Below are positions 51,404 to 61,739 of a stretch of DNA of 64,000 bases, piece after piece (within the stretch, counting starts at the first letter, position 1; every line of letters starts with the position of its first letter). The translations under genes and the position numbers were made by a program. The stretch is from Abelmoschus esculentus. Taxonomy: Eukaryota > Streptophyta > Magnoliopsida > Malvales > Malvaceae. The DNA lies in the NCBI GenBank assembly GCA_035048815.1, contig JAUCBN010000012.1, forward strand, positions 13,877,501 to 13,941,500. Direction: 5' to 3'. The notes beneath the pieces are model-generated. The model searched no databases and had not been told where the DNA came from. It saw only the letters and a list, made by a program, of their open reading frames with translations.

Positions 51404-52818
51404 GTCAAGGAATGCGCGCTGAACGTACTAATAGGATCAACGGCGCGCGATTATGACTTGCGAGACTCTTTTAACATAAAAGCACGAGGGGGGACGTACC
51501 GACAATCCGAACCAAAAATTAACTAAAAACATTAAAAAAAAATAGAGGGATAAAACCGAGTCGAAAAAGGGGTGCAAAACGAGGACATCCCAGGAGGTCA
51601 CCCATCCTAGTACTACTCTCGCCCAAGCACGCTTGACTGCGGAGTTCTGATGGGAACCGGTGCATTAGTGCTGGTATGATCGCACCCGTCAAGGAATGCG
51701 CGCTGAACGTACTAATAGGATCAATGGCGCGCGATTATGACTTGCGAGACTCTTTTAACATAAAAGCACGAGGGGGGACGTACCGACAATCTGAACCAAA
51801 AATTAACTAAAAACATTAAAAAAAATAGAGGGATAAAACCGAGTCGAAAAAGGGGTGCAACACGAGGATTTCCAAGGAGGTCACCCATCCTAGTACTACT
51901 CTCGCCCAAGCACGCTTAACTGCGGAGTTCTGCTGGGATCTGGTGCATTAGTGCTGGTATGATCGCACCCGTCAAGGAATGCGCGCTGAACGTACTAATA
52001 GGATCAACGGCGCGCGATTATGACTTGCGAGACTCTTTTAACATAAAAGCACGAGGGGGGACGTACCGACAATCCGAACCAAAAATTAACTAAAAACATT
52101 AAAAAAAATAGAGGGATAAAACCGAGTCGAAAAAGGGGTGCAAGACGAGGACTTCCCAGGAGGTCAACATCCTTGTACTACTCTCGCCCAAGCACGCTTA
52201 ACTGCGGAGTTCTGATGGGATCCGGTGCATTAGTGCTGGTATGATCGCACCCGTCAAGGAATGCGCGCTGAACGTACTAATAGGATCAACGGCGCGCGAT
52301 TATGACTTGCGAGACTCTTTTAACATAAAAGCACGAGGGGGGACGTACCGACAATCCGAACCAAAAATTAACTAAAAACATTAAAAAAAATAGAGGGATA
52401 AAACCGAGTCGAAAAAGGGGTGCAACACGAGGACTTCCCAGGAGGTCAACATCCTAGTACTACTCTCGCCCAAGCACGCTTAACTGCGGAGTTCTGATGG
52501 GATCCGATGCATTAGTGCTGGTATGATCGCACCCGTCAAGGAATGCGCGCTGAACGTACTAATAGGATCAACGGCGCGCGATTATGACTTGCGAGACTCT
52601 TTTAACATAAAAGCACGAGGGGGGACGTACCAACAATCCGAACCAAAAATTAACTAAAAACATTAAAAAAAAATAGAGGGATAAAACCGAGTCGAAAAAG
52701 GGGTGCAACACGAGGACTTCCCAGGAGGTCACCCATCCTAGAACTACTCTCGCCCAAGCACGCTTGACTGCGGAGTTCTGATGGGATCCGGTGCATTAGT
52801 GCTGGTATGATCACACCC
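47323..52818 (-). rRNA. 5S rRNA genes, units 168-187
   Basis: Twenty genes. Left coordinates: 47323, 47605, 47887, 48170, 48453, 48735, 49019, 49302, 49585, 49868, 50151, 50435, 50718, 51002, 51285, 51569, 51852, 52135, 52417, 52700. The first fifteen correspond to 38542-42505 at +8,780/8,781 bp. Genes 51569 and 51852 duplicate 51002 and 51285 at 567 bp. Genes 52135 and 52417 have the box C deletion, otherwise not seen after 35709; 52135 also shares gcaagacg and ccttgtac with 19867 and 22129. Confidence 0.94.
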
Positions 52819-53011
52819 GTCAAGGAATGCGCGCTGAACGTACTAATAGGATCAACGGCGCGCGATTATGACTTGCGAGACTCTTTTAACATAAAAGCAC
52901 GAGGGGGGACGTACCGACAATCCGAACCAAAAATTAACTAAAAACATTAAAAAAAATAGAGGGATAAAACCGAGTCGAAAAAGGGGTGCAACCCGAGGAC
53001 TTCCCAGGAGA

Positions 53012-53689
53012 CATCATAACGCCTTTATTTGTGCCAAAGGTCCCGGATATGTAACTGCTCAAGACATCATCTTACCACCTTCTGTGGAAATCGTTGATAA
53101 TACACAGCATATAGCCAGCCTAACCGAACCAATTGATTTGTGTATTGGATTACAAATCGAGAGAAATAGAGGATACGGTATAAAAACGCCAAAGAACTTT
53201 CACGACGGAAGTTATCCTATAGATGATGTATTCATGCCTGTTCGAAATGCGAATCATAGTATTCATTGTTATGGGAATGATAATGAAAAACAGGAGATAC
53301 TTTTTCCAGAAATATGGACAAATGGAAGTTTAACTCCGAAAGAAGCACTTCATGAAGCCTCTCGCAATTTGATTGATTTATTTATTCCTTTTCTACATGC
53401 GGAAAAAGAAAACTTACATTTAGAAAACAATCAACACAACGTTACTTTACCTTTTTTTGCGTTTCATGATAGATTAGCTAAACTAAGAAAAAAGAAAAAA
53501 GAAATAGCATTGAAATTTTTTTTTATTGACCAATCAGAACTGCCCCCCAGGATCTATAATTGTCTCAAAAAGTCCAATATACATACATTATTGGACCTTT
53601 TGAATAACAGTCGAGAGGACCTTATGAAAATTGAACACTTTGGTATAGAAGATGTAAAACAAATATTGGGCATTCTAGAAAAAAAGTAG
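53012..53689 (+). pseudogene. rpoA: Plastid rpoA fragment, 5'-truncated
   Basis: This encodes 225 C-terminal residues of the alpha subunit of the plastid-encoded RNA polymerase. Reading starts in frame at the junction (HHNAFICAKGPGYVTAQD) and ends at a TAG at 53687-53689. Typical rpoA is about 320-340 residues, so roughly the first 110 are missing, including part of the N-terminal dimerisation domain. The C-terminal domain with its helix-hairpin-helix region starts near fragment residue 177 (LPPRIYNCLKKSNIHTLLDL) and is complete. No start codon or plastid promoter was carried along. In the nucleus the fragment should be inert. Similarity to eudicot rather than grass rpoA is from memory of the family. 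Confidence 0.92.
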
Positions 53690-53958
53690 AAAAGCATTTC
53701 GAAATTTATTTACCAAAATTTTGAATCCATTAATCCATTTAATCCACATTTAGTCCATTGGATTTATTTCATTTTTTTTTCTAAAGCTAAAGTAAAAAAA
53801 AAAGTAAAAAAAAAACGAAAATGGATTTTGAACCTTCAGCACAATCCATAGATTCGGACCAGAATTGAATAAATGTATCTAGGGAGAATTCACTTTGGCT
53901 TTGAAGTGACTACTCCCTAGATACGCACATCATGATATTTTTTTTTAATTGAATCAAT
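53690..53958. other. Plastid rpoA-petD intergenic region
   Basis: This is AT-rich sequence between two convergent plastid genes. It contains runs of A and T around 53760-53820 and the petD 3' stem-loop. I see no gene in it. Confidence 0.85.
53875..53924 (-). terminator. petD 3' inverted repeat (plastid mRNA 3' end stem-loop)
   Basis: A perfect 12-bp outer stem pairs 53875-53886 (GTATCTAGGGAG) with 53913-53924. An inner 6-bp stem pairs 53890-53895 with 53904-53909. It lies 34 nt past the petD stop. The plastid petD 3' inverted repeat is known to stabilise and define the mRNA 3' end. In this nuclear copy it is a passenger. Confidence 0.85.
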
Positions 53959-54433
53959 TTAAAAAAGACCTAAAGTTAGGGATTTATCAATCGGTAATGT
54001 TGCTCCAATACCCAACCAAAGGGCTACTGCAGTACCAATCAAAAAAACGGTTGTCGCTACTGGACGACGAAATGGATTTTGGAATTTATTAACATTTTCC
54101 AAAAAAGGTACTGTTAATAATCCCGCAGGTACTGAAACCATTAAAAGAACACCCAATAACTTGTTAGGTACTGTACGAAGTATTTGAAATACAGGAAAGA
54201 AATACCATTCAGGTAATATTTCCAAAGGAGTTGCAAATGGATCCGCGGGTTCACCAATCATTGAAGGTTCTAGAACCGCTAAGCCCACGTTACAAGCAAT
54301 AGTACCGAGAATTACTACTGGAAAAATATATAAAAGATCATTGGGCCATGCGGGTTCCCCATAATAATTATGACCCATACCTTTAGCTAATTTAGCTCTT
54401 AATACAGGATCGTTCAAGTCAGGTTTTTTTGTT
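53959..54433 (-). pseudogene. petD: Plastid petD exon 2 (cytochrome b6f subunit IV)
   Basis: Exon 2 encodes all but the first few residues of the 160-residue subunit IV of the thylakoid cytochrome b6f complex. It begins at AACAAA (54433) and reads KKPDLNDPVLR to the stop at 53959-53961. Three hydrophobic membrane segments are present (about residues 37-56, 84-110 and 128-150). The conserved quinol-site PEWY motif is at residues 77-80. The frame is intact, but the 8-bp exon 1 with the start codon is not in the insert, so no complete petD can be made here. Confidence 0.94.
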
Positions 54434-54674
54434 ATTAGGATAGGTGAATTTTTCTAGATCCATCCCCCGAAGGAACCGGACATGATAATTTTTCATCATC
54501 CGGCTCAAGCAAAAGTCAATCGAATAAAATGGATACAAATGGATACCTATAAAATAAATCTATATGTTATCCCCATAATATCATATGAATGATTCCCTAT
54601 GTAAGTGTAAGAAAAAAGTTACCCGATTCCATTTTACGAAGTTGCAGCTATACATTCCAAGGAATTCCATTTTT
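54434..54674 (-). pseudogene. 3' part of the petD group II intron
   Basis: This covers the last 241 nt of the petD intron. Domain V and domain VI are recognisable next to exon 2, and the intron ends in AT. The 5' part of the intron and exon 1 are absent; the break with 5S DNA is at 54674/54675. It cannot splice in this context. Confidence 0.88.
54473..54506 (-). other. Group II intron domain V
   Basis: This is a 34-nt hairpin starting GAGCCGGATGATG and ending TCATGTCCGGTTC on the minus strand, with a GAAA-type loop region. It has the length and layout of the catalytic domain V. Domain VI follows at 54434-54472; an A eight nt from the intron end fits the branch point. Confidence 0.88.
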
Positions 54675-54926
54675 ACCCATCCTAGTACTGCTCTCGCCCA
54701 AGCACGCTTAACTGCGGAGTTCTGATGGGATCCGGTGCATTAGTGCTGGTATGATCGCACCCGTCAAGGAATGCGCACTGAACGTACTAATAGGATCAAC
54801 GGCGCGCGATTATGACTTGCGAGACTCTTTTAACATAAAAGCACGAGGGGGGACGTACCGACAATCCGAACCAAAAATTAACTAAAAACATTAAAAAAAA
54901 TAGAGGGATAAAACCGAGTCGAAAAA

Positions 54927-57900
54927 GGGGTGCAACACGAGGACTTCCCAGGAGGTCACCCATCCTAGTACTACTCTCGCCCAAGCACGCTTACCTGCGG
55001 AGTTCTGATGGGATCCGGTGCATTAGTGCTTGTATGATCGCACCCGTCAAGGAATGCGCACTGAACGTACTAACAGGATCAACGGCGCGCGATTATGACT
55101 TGCGAGACTCTTTTAACATAAAAGCACGAGGGGGGATGTACCGACAATCCGAACCAAAAATTAACTAAAAACATTAAAAAAATATAGAGGGATAAAACCG
55201 AGTCGAAAAAAGGGTGTAACACGAGGACTTCCCAGGACGTCACCCATCCTAGTACTACCCTCGCCCAAGCACACTTAACTGCGGAGTTCTGATCGGATCC
55301 GGTGCATTAGTGCTGGTATGATCGCACCCGTCAAGGAATGCGCGCTGAACTTACTAATAGGATCAACGGCGCGCGATTATGACTTGCGAGACTCTTTAGC
55401 ATAAAAGCACGAGGGGGGACGTACCGACAATCCGAACCAAAAATTAACTAAAAACATTAAAAAAAAATAGAGGGATAAAACCGAGTCGAAAAAGGGGTGC
55501 AACACGAGGACTTCCCAGGAGGTCACCCATCCTAGTACCACTCTCGCCCAAGCACGCTTAACTGCGGGGTTCTGATGGGATCCGGTGCATTAATGCTGGT
55601 ATGATCGCACCCGTCAAGGAATGCGCGCTGAACGTACTAATAGGATCAACGGCGCGCAATTATGACTTGCGAGACTCTTTTAACATAAAAGCACGAGGGG
55701 GGACGTACCGACAATCCAAACCAAAAATTAACTAAAAACATTAAAAAAAAATAGAGGGATAAAACCGAGTCGAAAAAGGGGTGCAACACGAGGACTTCCC
55801 AGGAGGTCACCCATCCTAGTACTACTCTCGCCCACGCGCGCTTGACTGCGGAGTTCTGATGGGATCCGGTGCATTAGTGCTGGTATGATCGCACCCGTTA
55901 AGGAATGCGCGCTGAACGTACTAATAGAATCAACGGCGCGCGATTATGACTTGCGAGACTCTTTTAACATAAAAGCACGAGGGGGGACGTACCGACAATC
56001 CGAACCAAAAATTAACTAAAAACATTAAAAAAAAATAGAGGGATAAAACCGAGTCGAAAAAGGGGTGCAACACGAGGACTTCCCAGGAGGTCACCCATCC
56101 TAGTACTACTCTCGCCCACGCGCGCTTGACTGCGGAGTTCTGATGGGATCCGGTGCATTAGTGCTGGTATGATCGCACCCGTCAAGGAATGCGCGCTGAA
56201 CGTACTAATAGAATCAACGGCGCGCGATTATGACTTGCGAGACTCTTTTAACATAAAAGCACGAGGGGGGACGTACCGACAATCCGAACCAAAAATTAAC
56301 TAAAAACATTAAAAAAAATAGAGGGATAAAACCGAGTCGAAAAAGGGGTGCAACACGAGGACTTCCCAGGAGGTCACCCATCCTAGTACTACTCTCGCCC
56401 ACGCGCGCTTGACTGCGGAGTTCTGATGGGATCCGGTGCATTAGTGCTGGTATGATCGCACCCGTCAAGGAATGCGCGCTGAACGTACTAATAGGATCAA
56501 CGGCGCGCGATTATTACTTGCGAGACTCTTTTAACATAAAAGCACGAGGGGGGACGTACCGACAATCCGAACCAAAAATTAACTAAAAACATTAGAAAAA
56601 AAAAATAGAGGGATAAAACCGAGTCGAAAAAGGGGTGCAACACGAGGACTTCCGAGGAGGTCACCCATCCTAGTACTACTCTCGCCCAAGCACGCTTAAC
56701 TGCGGAGTTCTGATGGGATCCGATACATTAGTGCTGGTATGATCGCACCCGTCAAGGAATGTGCGCTGAACGTACTAATAGGATCAACGACGCGCGATTA
56801 TGACTTGCGAGACTCTTTTAACATAAAAGCACGAGGGGGGACGTACCGACAATCCGAACCAAAAATTAACTAAAAACATTAAAAAAAAATAGAGGGATAA
56901 AACCGAGTCGAAAAAGGGGTGCAACACGAGGACTTCCCAGGAGGTCACCCATCCTAGTACTACTCTCGCCCAAGCGCGCTTGACTGCGGAGTTCTGATGG
57001 GATCCGGTGCATTAGTGCTGGTATGATCGCACCCGTCAAGGAATGCGCGCTGAACGTAGTAATAGGATCAACGGCGCGCGATTATGACTTGCGAGACTCT
57101 TTTAACATAAAAGCACGAGGGGGGACGTACCGACAATCTGAACCAAAAATTAACTAAAAACATTAGAAAAAAAAATAGAGGGATAAAACCGAGTCGAAAA
57201 AGGGGTGCAACACGAGGACTTCCCAGGAGGTCACCAATCCTAGTACTACTCTCGCCCAAGCACGCTAAACTGCGGAGTTCTGATGGGATCCCGTGCATTA
57301 GTGCTGGTATGATCGCACCCGTCAAGGAATGCGCGCTGAACATACTAATAGGATCAACGGCGCGCGATTATGACTTGCGAGACTCTTTTAACATAAAAGC
57401 ACGAGGGGGGACGTACCGACAATCCGAACCAAAAATGACCTAAAAACATTAAAAAAAATAGAGGGATAAAACCGAGTCGAAAAAGGGGTGCAACACGAGG
57501 ACTTCCCAGGAGGTCACCCATCCTAGTACTACTCTCGCCCAAGCACGCTTCACTGCGGAGTTCTGATGGGATCCGGTGCATTAGTGCTCGTATGATCGCA
57601 CCCGTCAAGGAATGCGCGCTGAACGTACTAATAGGATCAACGGCGCGCGATTATGACTTGCGAGACTCTTTTAACATAAAAGCACGAGGGGGGACGTACC
57701 GACAATCCGAACCAAAAATTAACTAAAAACATTAAAAAAAATAGAGGGATAAAACCGAGTCGAAAAAGGGGAACAACACGAGGACTTCCCAGGAGGTCAC
57801 CCATCCTAGTACTACTCTCGCCCAAGCACGCTTCACTGCGGAGTTCTGATGGGATCCGGTGCATTAGTGCTGGTATGATCGCACCCGTCAAGGAATGCGC

Positions 57901-59307
57901 GCTGAACGTACTAATAGGATCAACGGCGCGCGATTATGGCTTGCGAGACTCTTTTAACATAAAAGCACGAGGGGGGACGTACCGACAATCGGAACCAAAA
58001 ATTAACTAAAAACATTAAAAAAAAATAGAGGGATAAAACCGAGTCGAAAAAGGGTTGCAACACGAGGACTTCCTAGGTGGTCACCCATCCTAGTACTACT
58101 CTCGCCCAAGCACGCTTCACTGCGGAGTTCTGATGGGATCCGGTGCATTAGTGCTGGTATGATCGCACCCGTCAAGGAATGCGCGCTGAACGTACTAATA
58201 GGATCAACGGCGCGCGATTATGACTTGCGAGACTCTTTTAACATAAAAGCACGAGGGGGGACGTACCGACAATCCGAACCAAAAATTAACTAAAAACATT
58301 AAAAAAAAATAGAGGGATAAAACCGAGTCGAAAAAGGGGTGCAACACAAGGACTTCCCAGGAGGTCACCCATCCTAGTACTACTCTCGCCCAAGCACGCT
58401 TAACTGCGGAATTCTGATGGGATCCGGTGCATTAGTGCTGGTATGATCGCACCCGTAAAGGAATGCGCGCTGAACGTACTAATAGGATCAACGGCGCGCG
58501 ATTATGACTTGCTAGACTCTTTTAACATAAAAGCACGAGGGGGGACGTACCGACAATCCGAACCAAAAACTAACTAAAAACATTAAAAAAAAATAGAGGG
58601 ATAAAACCGAGTCGAAAAAGGGGTGCAACACGAGGACTTCCCAGGAGGTCACCCATCCTAGTACTACTCTCGCCCAAGCACGCTTAGCTGCGGAGTTCTG
58701 ATGGGATTCGGTGCATTAGTGCTGGTATGATCGCACCCGTCAAGGAATGCGCGTTGAACGTACTAATAGGATCAACGGCGCGCGATTATGACTTGCGAGA
58801 CTCTTTTAACATAAAAGCACGAGGGGGGACGTACCGACAATCCGAACCAAAAATTAACTAAAAACATTAAAAAAAAATAGAGGGATAAAACCGAGTCGAA
58901 AAAGGGGTGCAACACGAGGACTTCCCAGGAGGTCACCCATCCTAGTGCTACTCTCGCCCAAGCACGCTTAGCTGCGGAGTTCTGATGGGATCCGGTGCAT
59001 TAGTGCTGGTATGATCGCACCCGTCAAGGAATGCGCGCTGAACGTACTAATAGGATCAACGGCGCGCGATTATGACTTGCGAGACTCTTTTAACATAAAA
59101 GCACGAGGGGGGACGTACCGACAATCCGAACCAAAAATTAACTAAAAACATTAAAAAAAAAATAGAGGGATAAAACCGAGTCGAAAAAGGGGTGCAACAC
59201 AAGGAATTCCCAGGAGGTCACCCATCCTAGTACTACGCTCGCCCAAGCACGCTTAACTGCGGAGTTCTGATGGGATCCGGTGCATTAGTGCTGGTATGAT
59301 CGCACCC
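54927..59307 (-). rRNA. 5S rRNA genes, units 189-204
   Basis: Sixteen genes. Left coordinates: 54927, 55211, 55494, 55778, 56062, 56345, 56632, 56916, 57202, 57485, 57768, 58052, 58336, 58620, 58904, 59189. Genes 55778, 56062 and 56345 share acgcgcgcttgact; 56916 has a related form. Genes 57485, 57768 and 58052 share cttcact. All have four or more T after the gene and a normal TATA-like spacer element except after 54927, where it is changed (gtactaacagg). Gene 55211 has several changes, including ggtgtaac and aggacgtc. Confidence 0.94.
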
Positions 59308-59472
59308 GTCAAGGAATGTGCGCTGAACGTACTAATAGGATCAACGGCGCGCGATTATGACTTGCGAGACTCTTTTAACATAAAAGCACGGGGGGGACGT
59401 ACCGACAATCCGAACCAAAAATTAACTAAAAACATTAAAAAAAAAATAGAGGGATAAAACCGAGTCGAAAAA

Positions 59473-61574
59473 GGGGTGCAACACGAGGACTTCCCAAGAG
59501 GTCACCCATCCTAGTACTACTCTCGCCCAAGCACGCTTAACTGCGGAGTTCTGATGGGATCCGGTGCATTAGTGCTGGTATGATCGCACCCGTAAAGGAA
59601 TGCGCGCTGAACGTACTAATAGGATCAACGGCGCGCGATTATGACTTGCGAGACTCTTTTAACATAAAAGCACGAGGGGGGACGTACCGACAATCCAAAC
59701 CAAATACTAACTAAAAACATTAAAAAAAAATAGAGGGATAAAACCGAGTCGAAAAAGGGGTGCAACACGAGAACTTCCCAGGAGGTCACCCATCCTGGTA
59801 CTACTCTCGCCCAAGCACGCTTGACTGCGAAGTTCTGATGGGATCCGGTGCATTAGTGCTGGTATGATCGCACCCGTCAAGGAATGCGCGCTGAACGTAC
59901 TAATAGGATCAACGGCGCGCGATTATGACTTGCGAGACTCTTTTAACATAAAAGCACGAGGGGGGACGTACCGACAATCCGAACCAAAAATTAACTAAAA
60001 ACATTAAAAAAAATAGAGGGATAAAACCGAGTCGAAAAAGGGGTGCAACACAAGGACTTCCCAGGAGGTCACCCATCCTAGTACTACTCTCGCCCAAGCA
60101 CGCTTAACTGCGGAATTCTGATGGGATCCGGTGCATTAGTGCTGGTATGATCGCACCCGTAAAGGAATGCGCGCTGAACGTACTAATAGGATCAACGGCG
60201 CGCGATTATGACTTGCGAGACTCTTTTAACATAAAAGCACGAGGGGGGACGTACCGACAATCCGAACCAAAAACTAACTAAAAACATTAAAAAAAAATAG
60301 AGGGATAAAACCGAGTCGAAAAAGGGGTGCAACACGAGGACTTCCCAGGAGGTCACCCATCCTAGTACTACTCTCGCCCAAGCACGCTTAGCTGCGGAGT
60401 TCTGATGGGATTCGGTGCATTAGTGCTGGTATGATCGCACCCGTCAAGGAATGCGCGTTGAACGTACTAATAGGATCAACGGCGCGCGATTATGACTTGC
60501 GAGACTCTTTTAACATAAAAGCACGAGGGGGGACGTACCGACAATCCGAACCAAAAATTAACTAAAAACATTAAAAAAAAATAGAGGGATAAAACCGAGT
60601 CGAAAAAGGGGTGCAACACGAGGACTTCCCAGGAGGTCACCCATCCTAGTACTACTCTCGCCCAAGCACGCTTAGCTGCGGAGTTCTGATGGGATTCGGT
60701 GCATTAGTGCTGGTATGATCGCACCCGTCAAGGAATGCGCGCTGAACGTACTAATAGGATCAACGGCGCGCGATTATGACTTGCGAGACTCTTTTAACAT
60801 AAAAGCACGAGGGGGGACGTACCGACAATCCGAACCAAAAATTAACTAAAAACATTAAAAAAAATAGAGGGATAAAACCGAGTCGAAAAAGGCGTGCAAC
60901 ACAAGGACTTCCCAGGAGGTCACCCATCCTAGTACTACTCTCGCCCAAGCACGCTTAACTGCGGAATTCTGATGGGATCCGGTGCATTAGTGCTGGTATG
61001 ATCGCACCCGTAAAGGAATGCGCGCTGAACGTACTAATAGGATCAACGGCGCGCGATTATGACTTGCGAGACTCTTTTAACATAAAAGCACGAGGGGGGA
61101 CGTACCGACAATCCGAACCAAAAACTAACTAAAAACATTAAAAAAAATAGAGGGATAAAACCGAGTCGAAAAAGGGGTGCAACACGAGGACTTCCCAGGA
61201 GGTCACCCATCCTAGTACTACTCTCGCCCAAGCACGCTTAGCTGCGGAGTTCTGATGGGATTCGGTGCATTAGTGCTGGTATGATCGCACCCGTCAAGGA
61301 ATGCGCGTTGAACGTACTAATAGGATCAACGGCGCGCGATTATGACTTGCGAGACTCTTTTAACATAAAAGCACGGGGGGGACGTACCGACAATCCGAAC
61401 CAAAAATTAACTAAAAACATTAAAAAAAATAGAGGGATAAAACCGAGTCGAAAAAGGGGTGCAACACGAGGACTTCCCAGGAGGTCACCCATCCTAGTAC
61501 TACTCTCGCCCAAGCACGCTTAGCTGCGGAGTTCTGATGGGATTCGGTGCATTAGTGCTGGTATGATCGCACCC
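59473..61574 (-). rRNA. 5S rRNA genes, units 205-212, first copy of 8-unit block
   Basis: Eight genes. Left coordinates: 59473, 59757, 60040, 60324, 60608, 60891, 61174, 61456. Two alternating types dominate: one with cacaagg and ggaattc (60040, 60891), the other with cttagctg and gattcgg (60324, 60608, 61174, 61456). Gene 59757 has cgagaac and gcgaagtt. The 60040-60608 trio resembles 58336-58904 at 1,704 bp (6 units). Confidence 0.94.
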
Positions 61575-61739
61575 GTCAAGGAATGCGCGTTGAACGTACT
61601 AATAGGATCAACGGCGCGCGATTATGACTTGCGAGACTCTTTTAACATAAAAGCACGGGGGGGACGTACCGACAATCCGAACCAAAAATTAACTAAAAAC
61701 ATTAAAAAAAAAATAGAGGGATAAAACCGAGTCGAAAAA

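Larger units (their letters stand above)
1..53010 (-). repeat. 5S rDNA tandem array, left block
   Basis: This block holds 187 complete 5S units and the 3' end of an interrupted one, head to tail, with all genes on the minus strand. The repeat period is 281-285 bp, mostly 283. Most length change comes from an oligo-A tract of about 6-10 A in the spacer, from a G run of 5-6, and from one-base deletions inside some genes. No stretch lacks repeat units. The internal order is not uniform: units fall into sequence classes that recur at fixed multiples of the unit, recording segmental duplications of 1, 2, 4, 5, 6, 16 and about 31 units. Confidence 0.98.
53011..54674. other. Nuclear plastid DNA insertion (NUPT), 1,664 bp
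   Basis: The insert is a contiguous plastid segment: 3' two-thirds of rpoA, the rpoA-petD intergenic region, petD exon 2 and the 3' part of the petD intron. Gene order and convergent orientation are those of the plastid psbB-petD/rpoA region. It sits inside a 5S gene with a 3-bp target loss and no duplicated target, as expected for end-joining repair of a double-strand break. Reading frames have no stop or frameshift, which points to a recent insertion. A chimeric assembly join is the main alternative. Confidence 0.93.
52983..54762 (-). pseudogene. 5S rRNA gene split by plastid DNA insertion
   Basis: The first 88 nt of the RNA sequence lie at 54675-54762 and the last 28 nt at 52983-53010. 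Plastid DNA of 1,664 bp separates them. RNA positions 89-91 (GAC) are missing, so the target lost 3 bp and shows no target-site duplication. The break falls inside box C of the internal promoter (80-97), so normal TFIIIA binding and 5S transcription are not expected. Other changes are small: acccgagg near the RNA 3' end and tactgc at about 54688. Spacers on both sides are ordinary and in phase. Confidence 0.95.

Noticed and set aside
1..53010. CRISPR-like array of regularly spaced repeats
   Set aside because: The repeated part is a 119-nt 5S gene and the spacers are themselves nearly identical; the period and content are those of plant 5S rDNA.
53690..53958. Small RNA gene in the rpoA-petD interval
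   Set aside because: The only clear structure is the petD 3' inverted repeat; nothing resembles a tRNA or other RNA gene.
53011..54674. Functional plastid genes rpoA and petD
   Set aside because: rpoA lacks its first third and petD lacks exon 1 and most of its intron; both lie inside nuclear 5S DNA with no suitable promoter.
52983..54762. Cassandra-type retrotransposon carrying 5S sequence
   Set aside because: There are no long terminal repeats, primer binding site or target duplication. The insert is recognisable plastid DNA and the 5S parts are the two halves of one array gene.
1455..61523. Plus-strand open frames of 71-87 codons beginning MIAPVKECALN or similar
   Set aside because: They are antisense reads through the 5S gene and spacer, present only where A-tract length leaves the frame open.
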